7,070 nt of DNA from an uncultured Chloroflexota bacterium (GTDB lineage: Bacteria > Chloroflexota > Anaerolineae > Promineifilales > Promineifilaceae): positions 1-7,070 of the forward strand of contig CALFEW010000596.1 of assembly GCA_937958365.1 (NCBI GenBank), written 5' to 3'. Both the position numbers and the translations under genes were made by a program. Positions 1 through 6,103 of this stretch are shown piece by piece; position 1 is the first letter of the stretch; each line of letters starts with the position of its first letter. Under the pieces are notes generated by a model, which had not been told where the DNA came from, made no database searches, and saw only the letters and a program-made list of their open reading frames with translations.

Positions 1-693
1 CGTCAGGTAAGAGATGCAGCGCCGCGCATCCAGCACGTAAGGCTCCGGGAACGCCTGTGTCGGGCAGGCGTCCAGGCAGCGGTGGCACGTCCCGCAGGAA
101 GGGCTGGGGATTGCGGATTGCGGATTTTGGATTGCGGATTGTGGGTTTGCGGCGGCCAGGGGCAAAGTGGTGAGGAGTTCGCCCAGGAAAAACCAGGAGC
201 CACGGCGCGGATGAATGAGCATGGTGTTTTTGCCGGTGAAACCGAGAACGGCCGTTTCCCCATGATCGCGCTCTAAAATGGCCCCCGTGTCCACATAGAC
301 GCGGTTCATCACGTCGCCGCCGCCGGCTTCGCGCAGCCAGTCGGCCAGCGCTTCCAGGCGGGGCGTCATCACGTCGTGGTAATCCACGCCCCAGGCATAG
401 TTGGCAATGCGGCCGCGGCTGGGGTCTTGGGCAACGGCCGTAGGCAGCCGCCGCGTAAAATAGCCCAGACTCACGCAGACAATCGCCTGCACGCCCGGCA
501 AAATCACCTGCAAGTCCTGCCGCCGCGCCACGCGGTCTGGTCGGGCCATATACCCCATTTCCCCCTGGAACCCCTGGTCCAGCCAGCGCAAATAGGCCGC
601 CAGCCGCCTGCCCGGCGCAGCCGGAATCACCCCCACCCCATCAAACCCCAACGCCCGCGCCTGCGCCGCCAATTGATGTACCAAATGATCCAT
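1..693 (-). CDS. queG: epoxyqueuosine reductase QueG (3'-truncated by window edge)
   Basis: The product reduces epoxyqueuosine to queuosine in the wobble position of tRNAs for Asn, Asp, His and Tyr, using cobalamin and two 4Fe-4S clusters in the cytoplasm. The 231 visible codons read from ATG at 693 without a stop. Family signatures appear in order: GFDGVGV near residue 17, DYHDVM (104-109), YVDTGAILERD with the likely catalytic Asp135, GKNTMLIHPRRGSWFFLGE (154-172), then a ferredoxin-type CGTCHRCLDACP with Cys200, 203, 206 and 210, and Cys226 starting the second cluster motif. The second cluster and C-terminal part lie outside the window. The loop before Cys200 (about residues 183-195) is encoded by a 7-bp repeat array and is unusual. 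GGAGG ends only one base before the ATG, too close for a normal Shine-Dalgarno, so the exact start is uncertain; TTG at 684 (residue 4) is an alternative. A stop at 729-727 limits extension. The family call is very secure. Confidence 0.95.
   Translation of the reverse strand, partial: MDHLVHQLAAQARALGFDGVGVIPAAPGRRLAAYLRWLDQGFQGEMGYMARPDRVARRQDLQVILPGVQAIVCVSLGYFTRRLPTAVAQDPSRGRIANYAWGVDYHDVMTPRLEALADWLREAGGGDVMNRVYVDTGAILERDHGETAVLGFTGKNTMLIHPRRGSWFFLGELLTTLPLAAANPQSAIQNPQSAIPSPSCGTCHRCLDACPTQAFPEPYVLDARRCISYLT
108..149. repeat. heptamer array A (GGATTGC)n inside queG
   Basis: Six consecutive 7-bp units are read on the plus strand: GGATTGC, GGATTGC, GGATTTT, GGATTGC, GGATTGT and the decayed GGGTTTG. 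Six units make 42 bp, so the queG frame is kept. On the minus strand they encode a repeated NPQSAI(Q) peptide at about residues 183-195, just ahead of the first iron-sulfur Cys motif. The unit GGATTGC is a rotation of the complement of AATCCGC, which also occurs once at the end of the array near 5264. Confidence 0.9.
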
Positions 694-720
694 GCCTCCA
701 TTGTAACAACGAATAGCAGC

Positions 721-782
721 CAACTCCTAACTCCCTACTACCAACTCCCACTAACAACTCCCCACTAACAACTGTCAACTCT
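721..782. repeat. heptamer array B (CAACTCC)n, divergent intergenic region
   Basis: Degenerate 7-bp units run CAACTCC, TAACTCC, CTACTAC, CAACTCC, CACTAA (one base short), CAACTCC, CCACTAA, CAACTGT, CAACTCT. The array fills most of the gap between queG and the first STAS gene and reaches into the -35 region of the plus-strand promoter. On the minus strand the CAACTGT/CAACTCT junction contains a perfect TTGACA (778-773), which could serve as a -35 box for queG. No convincing -10 follows it at 16-18 bp, so a queG promoter is only a possibility. Confidence 0.85.
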
Positions 783-799
783 CCTTCTTGTGGTATAAT
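772..799 (+). promoter_or_regulatory. extended -10 promoter for the partner-switching genes
   Basis: A perfect TATAAT at 794-799 is preceded by TGG (791-793), giving the extended -10 form TGnTATAAT. A weak -35 candidate, CTGTCA (772-777), lies 16 bp upstream at the end of heptamer array B. Transcription would start near 806, leaving a leader of about 38 bases that contains the Shine-Dalgarno at 829-835. It resembles a housekeeping sigma-70-type promoter. It is the best promoter in the window and probably drives at least the first STAS gene, perhaps the following genes too. Confidence 0.75.
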
Positions 800-828
800 C
801 TCGCCAACTATCCCGTACCCTACAAGTT

Positions 829-835
829 AAGGAGG
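829..835 (+). promoter_or_regulatory. strong Shine-Dalgarno of first STAS gene
   Basis: AAGGAGG lies 8 bases before the ATG at 844, near-ideal for translation initiation, and fixes that start. It is the only canonical ribosome-binding site in the window. The other starts have weak or no visible Shine-Dalgarno. Confidence 0.85.
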
Positions 836-843
836 AAGGCACT

Positions 844-1188
844 ATGAGTGAATCCGAACTGAATATCTCTGTAGAAACGCATAAACGTGTTGCCGTGGTC
901 ACGGTAAACGGCCGTATAGACAGCAGCAACGCCGCGCAATTGGACAACACCCTGAAACAAACCCTCGAAGAAAACAACAACATCGTGGTCGAGTTATCGA
1001 GCGTCGAGTACATGAGCAGCGCCGGGTTACGCGCCATCGTCGCCGCCCTGCGCGAAGCCAAGAAAAAGCGCGGCGACGTGCGCATCGCCGCCCCCTCCGA
1101 GCGCGTAACCGAGGTCTTTTCACTGGCCGGCCTGACCGCCTTGTTCTCAAGCTACGACGACCTGACGTCCGCCGTTGGCAGCTTCTAA
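844..1188 (+). CDS. STAS-domain anti-sigma-factor antagonist (RsbV/SpoIIAA-like)
   Basis: A 114-residue single-domain STAS protein, the usual length for RsbV-type antagonists. In the family, the unphosphorylated form binds the HATPase kinase (RsbW) and displaces its client; phosphorylation of one Ser ends the interaction, and a PP2C phosphatase reverses it. The core reads VAVVTVNGRID (16-26), then VVELSSVEYMSSAGLRAIV (48-66), with Ser59 the predicted phosphosite by alignment to the family DSSG loop. The Asp usually preceding that Ser is Ser58 here, a variant also seen in other STAS proteins. The C-terminal half (RIAAPSERVTEVFSLAGL) matches the family pattern. The start is fixed by a strong Shine-Dalgarno and an extended -10 promoter. 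The gene heads a cluster with a matching kinase, a second antagonist and a PP2C phosphatase. Soluble and cytoplasmic. Confidence 0.93.
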   Translation: MSESELNISVETHKRVAVVTVNGRIDSSNAAQLDNTLKQTLEENNNIVVELSSVEYMSSAGLRAIVAALREAKKKRGDVRIAAPSERVTEVFSLAGLTALFSSYDDLTSAVGSF

Positions 1189-1212
1189 CCATCCACCAAG
1201 GCCCTGGCGTCG

Positions 1213-1331
1213 GTGTTCCGTGTTCCGTCATCCGTGTTCCGTCATCTGTGTTCGGTAGCCGATAGCCCTTTGGCTCTGCCGAACACCAACGACATACGGA
1301 ACACGGTATACGGATTACGGTATACGAATCA
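1213..1331. repeat. heptamer array C, 17 units, with inverted halves
   Basis: The gap between the first STAS gene and the kinase gene is almost wholly divisible into 7-bp units. The left half reads GTGTTCC, GTGTTCC, GTCATCC, GTGTTCC, GTCATCT, GTGTTCG. The middle is degenerate (GTAGCCG, ATAGCCC, TTTGGCT, CTGCCGA, ACACCAA, CGACATA). The right half reads CGGAACA, CGGTATA, CGGATTA, CGGTATA, CGAATCA. Read on the minus strand, the right half has the same kind of unit as the left (TGTTCCG, TATACCG, TAATCCG; consensus TNNNCCG). The array therefore changes orientation at its centre and can fold back on itself. Confidence 0.88.
1232..1306 (+). repeat. bipartite inverted repeat within array C
   Basis: CCGTGTTCCGT (1232-1242; also present at 1218-1228) is exactly complementary to ACGGAACACGG (1296-1306), an 11-bp outer stem. 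Inside it, GTGTTCGG (1248-1255) pairs exactly with CCGAACAC (1279-1286), and AGCC (1264-1267) can pair with GGCT (1272-1275) around a small loop. A transcript would form a long, interrupted hairpin between the STAS and kinase coding regions. No run of U follows, so a simple intrinsic terminator is unlikely. A role in mRNA stability or attenuation is possible but unproven. Confidence 0.8.
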
Positions 1332-1356
1332 CAAATTCCAGGGTCTTCTCAACGTT

Positions 1357-1797
1357 ATGGGTCAACAACACGTCCTCAAGGTTCGTGGTCGTTACAGCAA
1401 CATCCGGCAGATTTGCGACTTCGTCATTCATGGCGCACAAACATCCGGTTTAGGCGAAGGGGCCACGTTTCACATTGAGTTAGCCTGCGACGAAGCTTGC
1501 ACCAACATCATCGAACACGCCTACGAAGGCGAAGATAGAGGTGATATCGAAGTGCGTTGGCGGGTAAAAGGAAATGATTTTGTCATTACCTTTCATGATA
1601 ACGGCCGTTCCTTCGACCCCACCACGGTCCCTGCTCCTGCCATCTCCGAATTGTCCGAAACCCCCGAACCTGAAAACCTGAGAGTGGGCGGTCTGGGTAT
1701 CCATTTTATGCGCACGCTTATGGACGACATACGGTACAGTTTTGATCAGCAAAAAGGCAACACCCTCACAATGATCAAACAAATTGGTGGTGAGTAA
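1357..1797 (+). CDS. RsbW/SpoIIAB-like anti-sigma-factor kinase (HATPase_c_2)
   Basis: A 146-residue GHKL-type ATPase, normal length for RsbW-like switch kinases. In the family it binds a client (classically a sigma factor) and phosphorylates the STAS antagonist on Ser using ATP. The Bergerat-fold motifs are intact: N box DEACTNIIEHA with Glu46 and Asn50, G1 box HDNGRSFDP with Asp81, and G2 box GGLGIHFM with Gly111, 112 and 114. The reading frame stays open upstream to a GTG at 1213, but that stretch is repeat array C. The conserved domain starts only at MGQQHVLKVRGRYSNI, so ATG 1357 is chosen; its Shine-Dalgarno is weak (GGGTC). It lies between two STAS genes and ends 9 bp before the second, pointing to co-transcription. 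No sigma factor is encoded in the window, so the client is unknown. Cytoplasmic. Confidence 0.92.
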   Translation: MGQQHVLKVRGRYSNIRQICDFVIHGAQTSGLGEGATFHIELACDEACTNIIEHAYEGEDRGDIEVRWRVKGNDFVITFHDNGRSFDPTTVPAPAISELSETPEPENLRVGGLGIHFMRTLMDDIRYSFDQQKGNTLTMIKQIGGE

Positions 1798-1806
1798 AGT
1801 AAAAGG

Positions 1807-2151
1807 ATGAATATCAGCCACAAACAGTTAGCCAACAGTATCTGGCAAGTTGAAGTGGGTGGCCGGCTGGACCAAAGCCAGACGCCGCAACTCAATCATA
1901 CACTCATCGAACTCATCAATGCCGAACAATACCGCCTCGTTGTTAACCTGAGCGACGTTAGCTACATCAACAGCGGCGGTTTACGCTGCCTGGTAAGCGC
2001 CTGGCGCAAGGCGCGCGCCCAAAACGGCAACGTCATCCTGTTTGGTCTGAACGACCGTCTCTGTGAAATCTTTACCATGATCGGTTTCGACAAAGTGTTC
2101 CAGATTTACCCAACCCAGGAGGAGGCCCTGTCGGCTATGCCGCCATTGTAA
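1807..2151 (+). CDS. second STAS-domain antagonist (RsbV/SpoIIAA-like)
   Basis: Another 114-residue STAS protein, probably a diverged paralogue of the one at 844-1188. The fold elements are WQVEVGGRLDQSQTPQL (13-29) and LVVNLSDVSYINSGGLRCLVSA (44-65). Ser56 is the predicted phosphosite, preceded by Asn55 where many family members have Asp. The C-terminal segment VILFGLNDRLCEIFTMIGFDKVF matches the family pattern. The gene starts 9 bp after the kinase stop and has almost no room for a Shine-Dalgarno (AAAAGG abuts the ATG), suggesting translational coupling to the kinase. By family role it is a substrate and ligand of the HATPase kinase and of the downstream PP2C phosphatase. The sequence cannot show whether it competes with the first STAS protein or serves a different kinase. 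Confidence 0.92.
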   Translation: MNISHKQLANSIWQVEVGGRLDQSQTPQLNHTLIELINAEQYRLVVNLSDVSYINSGGLRCLVSAWRKARAQNGNVILFGLNDRLCEIFTMIGFDKVFQIYPTQEEALSAMPPL

Positions 2152-2152
2152 A

Positions 2153-2190
2153 ACCATCTTGGTAAAACTATCTTGGTAAACCCATTTGGG
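2153..2190. repeat. array D: 14-bp direct repeat (two heptamers) before the phosphatase gene
   Basis: ACCATCTTGGTAAA (2153-2166) is followed at once by ACTATCTTGGTAAA (2167-2180), 13 of 14 bases identical, then by the partly related CCCATTTGGG (2181-2190). The period is 14, twice the 7-bp step of the other arrays. The rest of the 158-bp gap (2191-2309) holds TCGCGT twice, 10 bp apart (TCGCGTAAACTCGCGT), but no clear promoter, terminator or Shine-Dalgarno. Confidence 0.8.
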
Positions 2191-2309
2191 CGGCGCACCT
2201 TCATCAACACAACCCATAAAGCACGCCAATCTTTCTCGAATTCGCGTAAACTCGCGTCCTGTTTTCTTCGGAGCAGCCACCGAACACACAAAACCCGGCT
2301 CGAATTGAC

Positions 2310-5225
2310 ATGTCATCCTACGTTTTGCAGCTAATGGGCGGTTTTTCGTGGCCGTCACTGTCAATTTTCATCGTCATGGTGGCGATGACGTTTCTCGTCC
2401 TCATCGCCGTGCGGCGCTACCGCTCGCGTCAGGCGCTCATGCAGCGTGTGGCCGAGTTGGAGGCGCTCAGCGCCGCCGGCCGTTCCATCGTCGCCGCTGA
2501 ACTCGACTTGATGAGCCTGTGCGAGCTGATCGCCCAGGAATCCGGCCAGGTTATTGATAACAGCACGTTCCAGATCGGCCTGTTCGACGACCATTTTTAC
2601 GAGATATTATTTTGGACGGTGAACGGCCGTTCCCTGGAAACCCCGCGCACCTTCGACCTCAACGAAGAGAGCGGCATCGTCGGCTGGGTACGCGAATCGG
2701 GCGCGCCCTTGTTGGTGCGCGATTTTCAAAAAGAGATGCCGCGCCTGCCGGCCCGGCCACGTTACATCACCGAGACGCCGCCCCGTTCGGCCATCTTTTT
2801 GCCGCTCATCAGCGGCGAAGAAGTAATCGGCGTGGTGGCCGCGCAAAGTTTACGGCCGTCGCACTTCAGCGAAGAAGATTTGCGCCGCCTGATGATCCTC
2901 ACCAACCAGGCCGCAGCCGCCATCGCCCACGCCCGCCTGTTCGCCCAGCAGCGCCAGCGCGCCGCCCAATTAGAACTGGTCGGCCAGATCGCCCGCGACG
3001 TGACCGGCGCTTATGAATTGCGTGAAATCTTTGAGCAGATCGTGCAGGCCGCGCAAAAGATGTTCAACTTTCACCTGGTCAATATTTTCAGCGTGGACCC
3101 GGAAACTGGGGAAGCCATCATCGAGGCCAGCAGCAATCCCCAGGTAGTCAGCCTGAACGCCCGGTTAAAGCCGGGGCAGGGCATCATCGGCACGGCCGTT
3201 GCCCAGCGCGAAACCATCGTCGCCAACAACACCGATGAAGACCCCCGCTACCTGCCGGAAATCAACCAGACAACGGCCGTCACCCCCACCAAAGCCGAAA
3301 TCGCCATCCCCATGATCACCGATGACAAGGTGATCGGCGTGTTGGACGTGCAAAGCCCTTGCGTTAATGCCTTCACGCACAACGAACAGGTCGTGCTGGC
3401 CGCCCTGGCCGCCGAAATCGCCATCGCCATCGAAAAAGCGCGCCAGTTAAGCTGGCAGCGCGAACAGGCCTGGCTGACGGCCGCCCAATTGCAAGTGGCC
3501 GAAACAGTAGGGCGCAGCGGCGAACTGACGGAAATTGTAACGGCCGTTACCCGCATCACCCCCATGCTCCTCGGCCTCTCCTTTTGCGCCGTCTTGCTCT
3601 GGGACAAAGAACAACAAGCCTATCACGGCGGCGACGTTTTTGGCGTATCGCGCCAGTTCTGCGACTGGTTCCCCCGGCTCTGGCTCAAGATCGGCGATTG
3701 GGGAGCGCTGGATGCCGTACACGTTGGCCGCGAACCGCTGACAACCAGCACACCGCCGCCCTGGCCGCGCAAACTGCTGGGCAAAAAAGATCACACCGGC
3801 CCCTTCACGCTGCTGCCCCTGCACACTCCCAACGACGTACTCGGCGTCATGATCATAGACGACACGGCAGACGCGGGCGCAGAAACGCCATTTTCCCGCC
3901 GATCTGAACTGCTGCAAACCATCCTCGACACGTCGGCGCGCACCATTGAAAGCGCCTGTCTGCGCATCGCCCAACAAGAAGAAGCCTGGGTCAACGCCGC
4001 CCTGCTGCAAACGGCCGAAGCCGTCAACAGCCTGTTCGATCTGAACGAAATCCTGGATACGATTGTGCGCCTGGTCCCCATGCTGGTCGGTGTGGAATCG
4101 GCCGTCGTCCTCATCTGGGACCCGGAGCGCGAAGCGTTTCGCCCCGGCCCCAGCTACGGCATCTCGGAGATGAGTCTGGGCCTGCTCTCCACGTTGGAAT
4201 TGGAGCAAAACGAATTTCTAACCACCAATACCCAGGCCGGCGCGCTGACGCCCAACGCCCCTTATTACACGTTCCTATTGGCTCCCTGGCTGGCGAAAGT
4301 GTTGGGATCGTCCCACGCCCACGCCTTTCCGCTGAACGCGCGCGGCCAACTGGTAGGGGCGCTGGTGGTGGGCGTGACCGGGGAAAAAGAACGGAACCTT
4401 TCGACGCGGCGCATCAGCATTTTGAACGGGATTGCCCATCAGGCGGCCACGGCCGTTGTCAACAACCAGCTTTATGAATTGGCCGCCGAACGCACCCGGC
4501 TGGAGCAAGAACTAACCGTCGCCCGCGAAATCCAGGCCAGCCTGCTGCCTTACGGCAGTCCCAACATCCCCGGCTGCCAGGTCGCCAGCTTCTGGCTGGC
4601 CGCCCGCCAGGTCAGCGGCGACTTTTACGATTTCATCCGCCTGGAAAATGACCAGTGGGGCATCATCGTCGCCGACGTGGCCGACAAAGGCGTGCCGGCG
4701 GCGCTGTTCATGGCCCTCAGCCGCACGGTTTTGCGCACGGTGGCCCTCAGCCGGCAGCAAAGTCCGGCCCAGGTGCTGATGCGCGCCAATGAGATTTTAG
4801 GCGACGAGGCGCAATCGGACCTGTTTGTGACGGTGTTTTACGGCGTCTGGAACCCGGAGAACAAAACGCTGACCTATGCCAACGGCGGCCACAACCCACC
4901 GCTGCTGCTGGACCATAACGGCCGTTTCCATCTCCTCGGTGGCAGCGGCATGGCCCTGGGCGTTTTGCCCCAAATCACCGTCCAACAGCAGCGCGTCCAC
5001 ATCCACAGCGGCGACACCCTCATCTTTTACACCGATGGCGTCACCGAAGCCATGAACGAAGATTTCGACGAATTTGGCCTGGAACGGCTGCGTATAGCCG
5101 TCGCCGCCCACAAAAAGAAATCCGCCGCCGAAACCGTGCAGGCCATCACCCAGGCCATCCGCCACCACGCCGGCGACACGCCCCAATCCGACGACATTAC
5201 CCTCGTCGTCATGAAAACGACTTGA
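2310..5225 (+). CDS. membrane-anchored four-GAF PP2C-type phosphatase (RsbU/SpoIIE family)
   Basis: A 971-residue sensor phosphatase. By family role it dephosphorylates STAS antagonists and so switches on partner switching. Order: one transmembrane helix (about 13-34, followed by Arg-rich RRYRSR, so the bulk is cytoplasmic); a short helical linker; GAF1 (about 62-206); GAF2 (about 232-375); GAF3 (about 400-550); GAF4 (about 572-722); a coiled linker (LYELAAERTRLEQELTVARE) joined to IQASLLP; and a PP2C_SIG/SpoIIE domain (about 755-970). Mn/Mg-binding acidic residues are all present: Asp771 in SGDFYD, Asp789 in VADVADKG, Asp909 in YTDGVTE and Asp961 in DDIT; NGGHNPP is at 858-864. GAF3 and GAF4 look like a tandem duplication, offset 172 residues. 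ATG 2310 places the helix at the N-terminus; no Shine-Dalgarno is visible, and an in-frame stop lies at 2247-2249. The ligand of the GAF domains cannot be told from sequence. Confidence 0.95.
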   Translation: MSSYVLQLMGGFSWPSLSIFIVMVAMTFLVLIAVRRYRSRQALMQRVAELEALSAAGRSIVAAELDLMSLCELIAQESGQVIDNSTFQIGLFDDHFYEILFWTVNGRSLETPRTFDLNEESGIVGWVRESGAPLLVRDFQKEMPRLPARPRYITETPPRSAIFLPLISGEEVIGVVAAQSLRPSHFSEEDLRRLMILTNQAAAAIAHARLFAQQRQRAAQLELVGQIARDVTGAYELREIFEQIVQAAQKMFNFHLVNIFSVDPETGEAIIEASSNPQVVSLNARLKPGQGIIGTAVAQRETIVANNTDEDPRYLPEINQTTAVTPTKAEIAIPMITDDKVIGVLDVQSPCVNAFTHNEQVVLAALAAEIAIAIEKARQLSWQREQAWLTAAQLQVAETVGRSGELTEIVTAVTRITPMLLGLSFCAVLLWDKEQQAYHGGDVFGVSRQFCDWFPRLWLKIGDWGALDAVHVGREPLTTSTPPPWPRKLLGKKDHTGPFTLLPLHTPNDVLGVMIIDDTADAGAETPFSRRSELLQTILDTSARTIESACLRIAQQEEAWVNAALLQTAEAVNSLFDLNEILDTIVRLVPMLVGVESAVVLIWDPEREAFRPGPSYGISEMSLGLLSTLELEQNEFLTTNTQAGALTPNAPYYTFLLAPWLAKVLGSSHAHAFPLNARGQLVGALVVGVTGEKERNLSTRRISILNGIAHQAATAVVNNQLYELAAERTRLEQELTVAREIQASLLPYGSPNIPGCQVASFWLAARQVSGDFYDFIRLENDQWGIIVADVADKGVPAALFMALSRTVLRTVALSRQQSPAQVLMRANEILGDEAQSDLFVTVFYGVWNPENKTLTYANGGHNPPLLLDHNGRFHLLGGSGMALGVLPQITVQQQRVHIHSGDTLIFYTDGVTEAMNEDFDEFGLERLRIAVAAHKKKSAAETVQAITQAIRHHAGDTPQSDDITLVVMKTT

Positions 5226-5242
5226 ACACTGAAGACTGGTTC

Positions 5243-5270
5243 ACTCTCCACTCTCCACTCTTTAATCCGC
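5243..5270. repeat. heptamer array E (ACTCTCC)n
   Basis: Units are ACTCTCC, ACTCTCC, ACTCTTT and AATCCGC. The last matches the unit of array A in queG (a rotation of its complement). It sits in the 79-bp gap between the phosphatase and the LOG gene, 34 bp before the ATG at 5305. No promoter or terminator is evident in this gap. Confidence 0.7.
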
Positions 5271-5304
5271 GTCCCTGACCATACACAAAACTTTGAAACA
5301 CGAC

Positions 5305-6051
5305 ATGAAACAAACAACACAAGATAAACAACTCCTCACTGCCCCGGCCGACGCCGCCCAATTCACCCGCAGCGACACCTGGCGCGTGATGCGCATCATG
5401 GGCGAGTTTGTCGCCGGGTTTGACGCCCTGGCCGAATTAGGCCCGGCCGTGACCCTCTTTGGTTCAGCCCGCATCGCGCCAGACCACCCGCTTTACCGCG
5501 CGGCCGTGGAAACGGCCCGCTGCCTGGGCGAGGCCGGGTATAACATCATCACCGGCGGCGGCCCCGGCATCATGGCCGCCGGCAATGAAGGGGCGCGAGC
5601 GGCCGGCGTCACCTCCGTCGGCCTGAACATCGAACTGCCGTTTGAGCAGCATCTGAATCCGCACGTAGACGTGGCCGTGGATTTTCATTACTTTTTTGTG
5701 CGCAAAACGATGCTGGTGAAGTACGCCCAAGGTTTTGTCATTTTCCCCGGTGGTTTTGGCACGCTGGACGAATTGTTTGAATCGCTGACGCTGATTCAGA
5801 CCGGCAAAGTGGAAAACTTCCCGGTGGTTTTGTATGATCGCGCTTACTGGCAAGGTTTGCTGGATTGGCTGCGGGGGATGGTGTTGGGCAACGGCCGTAT
5901 CTCCCCACCAGACCTCAACCTGCTCCTTCTGGCCGATTCTCCGGCCGAAGTTTGCGCCCACATCTTACGCTGTACCCAGGAAAGCCAGGAGCGGCAGCAG
6001 CAGGAGCAGGCTGCCCGCGAAGTGACGCGCCAGGTCTACCAGCCGGAGTAA
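5305..6051 (+). CDS. LOG-family nucleotide 5'-monophosphate phosphoribohydrolase (TIGR00730-like)
   Basis: A 248-residue Rossmann-fold protein of the LOG family, in which characterised members split cytokinin-riboside or purine/pyrimidine 5'-monophosphates into base and ribose 5-phosphate. Motifs: LFGSAR (51-56), GGGPGIM (84-90), FVRKTMLVKYA (131-141) with the probable catalytic Arg133, and PGGFGTLDELFE (148-159) with the probable catalytic Glu156. Database entries often call such proteins 'lysine decarboxylase'; these motifs argue against that. The Gln-rich C-terminus (about 225-240) looks disordered. TTG at 5293 would add four residues, but ATG 5305 is preferred; neither has a visible Shine-Dalgarno. 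It follows the phosphatase by 79 bp in the same direction, so co-transcription is possible. A role in partner switching is not implied by the family; its substrate here is unknown. Cytoplasmic. Confidence 0.9.
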   Translation: MKQTTQDKQLLTAPADAAQFTRSDTWRVMRIMGEFVAGFDALAELGPAVTLFGSARIAPDHPLYRAAVETARCLGEAGYNIITGGGPGIMAAGNEGARAAGVTSVGLNIELPFEQHLNPHVDVAVDFHYFFVRKTMLVKYAQGFVIFPGGFGTLDELFESLTLIQTGKVENFPVVLYDRAYWQGLLDWLRGMVLGNGRISPPDLNLLLLADSPAEVCAHILRCTQESQERQQQEQAAREVTRQVYQPE

Positions 6052-6058
6052 AGCTGAA

Positions 6059-6088
6059 TTGCAAGCGAGTCATGGTAAGGTGTATCAT
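6059..6088 (+). promoter_or_regulatory. possible promoter for the Ser/Thr kinase gene
   Basis: TTGCAA (6059-6064) and TATCAT (6083-6088) are spaced 18 bp apart and resemble -35 and -10 boxes (4/6 and 5/6 matches). A start near 6095 would place heptamer array F in the 5' untranslated region of the kinase mRNA. The match is modest and could be chance. Confidence 0.35.
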
Positions 6089-6103
6089 GAAACATCACAG
6101 TAC

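Noticed and set aside
108..149. CRISPR array
   Set aside because: Units are 7 bp with no unique spacers; the same holds for the other arrays. No cas genes are present.
376..768. 130-codon plus-strand open frame opposite queG
   Set aside because: The minus-strand frame encodes clear QueG motifs across the same region; the plus-strand product is rich in Pro, Arg and His with no family likeness.
844..1188. Loss of the phosphosite in the STAS proteins
   Set aside because: The Asp of the common DSSG loop is replaced (Ser58 and Asn55), but the acceptor Ser remains in both, and such replacements occur elsewhere in the family.
1232..1306. Intrinsic terminator after the first STAS gene
   Set aside because: The stem is real but interrupted, its inner loop is weak, and no U-run follows; a terminator between antagonist and kinase would also be unusual.
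1213..1356. N-terminal extension of the kinase from GTG at 1213
   Set aside because: The frame is open, but the 48 extra codons are entirely repeat array and linker. The conserved HATPase domain begins right after ATG 1357 and the remaining length matches the family.
3447..4208. 253-codon open frame on the minus strand
   Set aside because: It is fully antisense to the GAF region of the phosphatase, has no recognisable domain, and its composition is that expected opposite a GC-rich gene. Other long antisense frames (765-1085, 5464-5961, 6136-6582) are rejected for the same reason.
5293..5304. TTG start for the LOG gene
   Set aside because: It adds only four residues, has no better Shine-Dalgarno than ATG 5305, and ATG is the likelier start codon.
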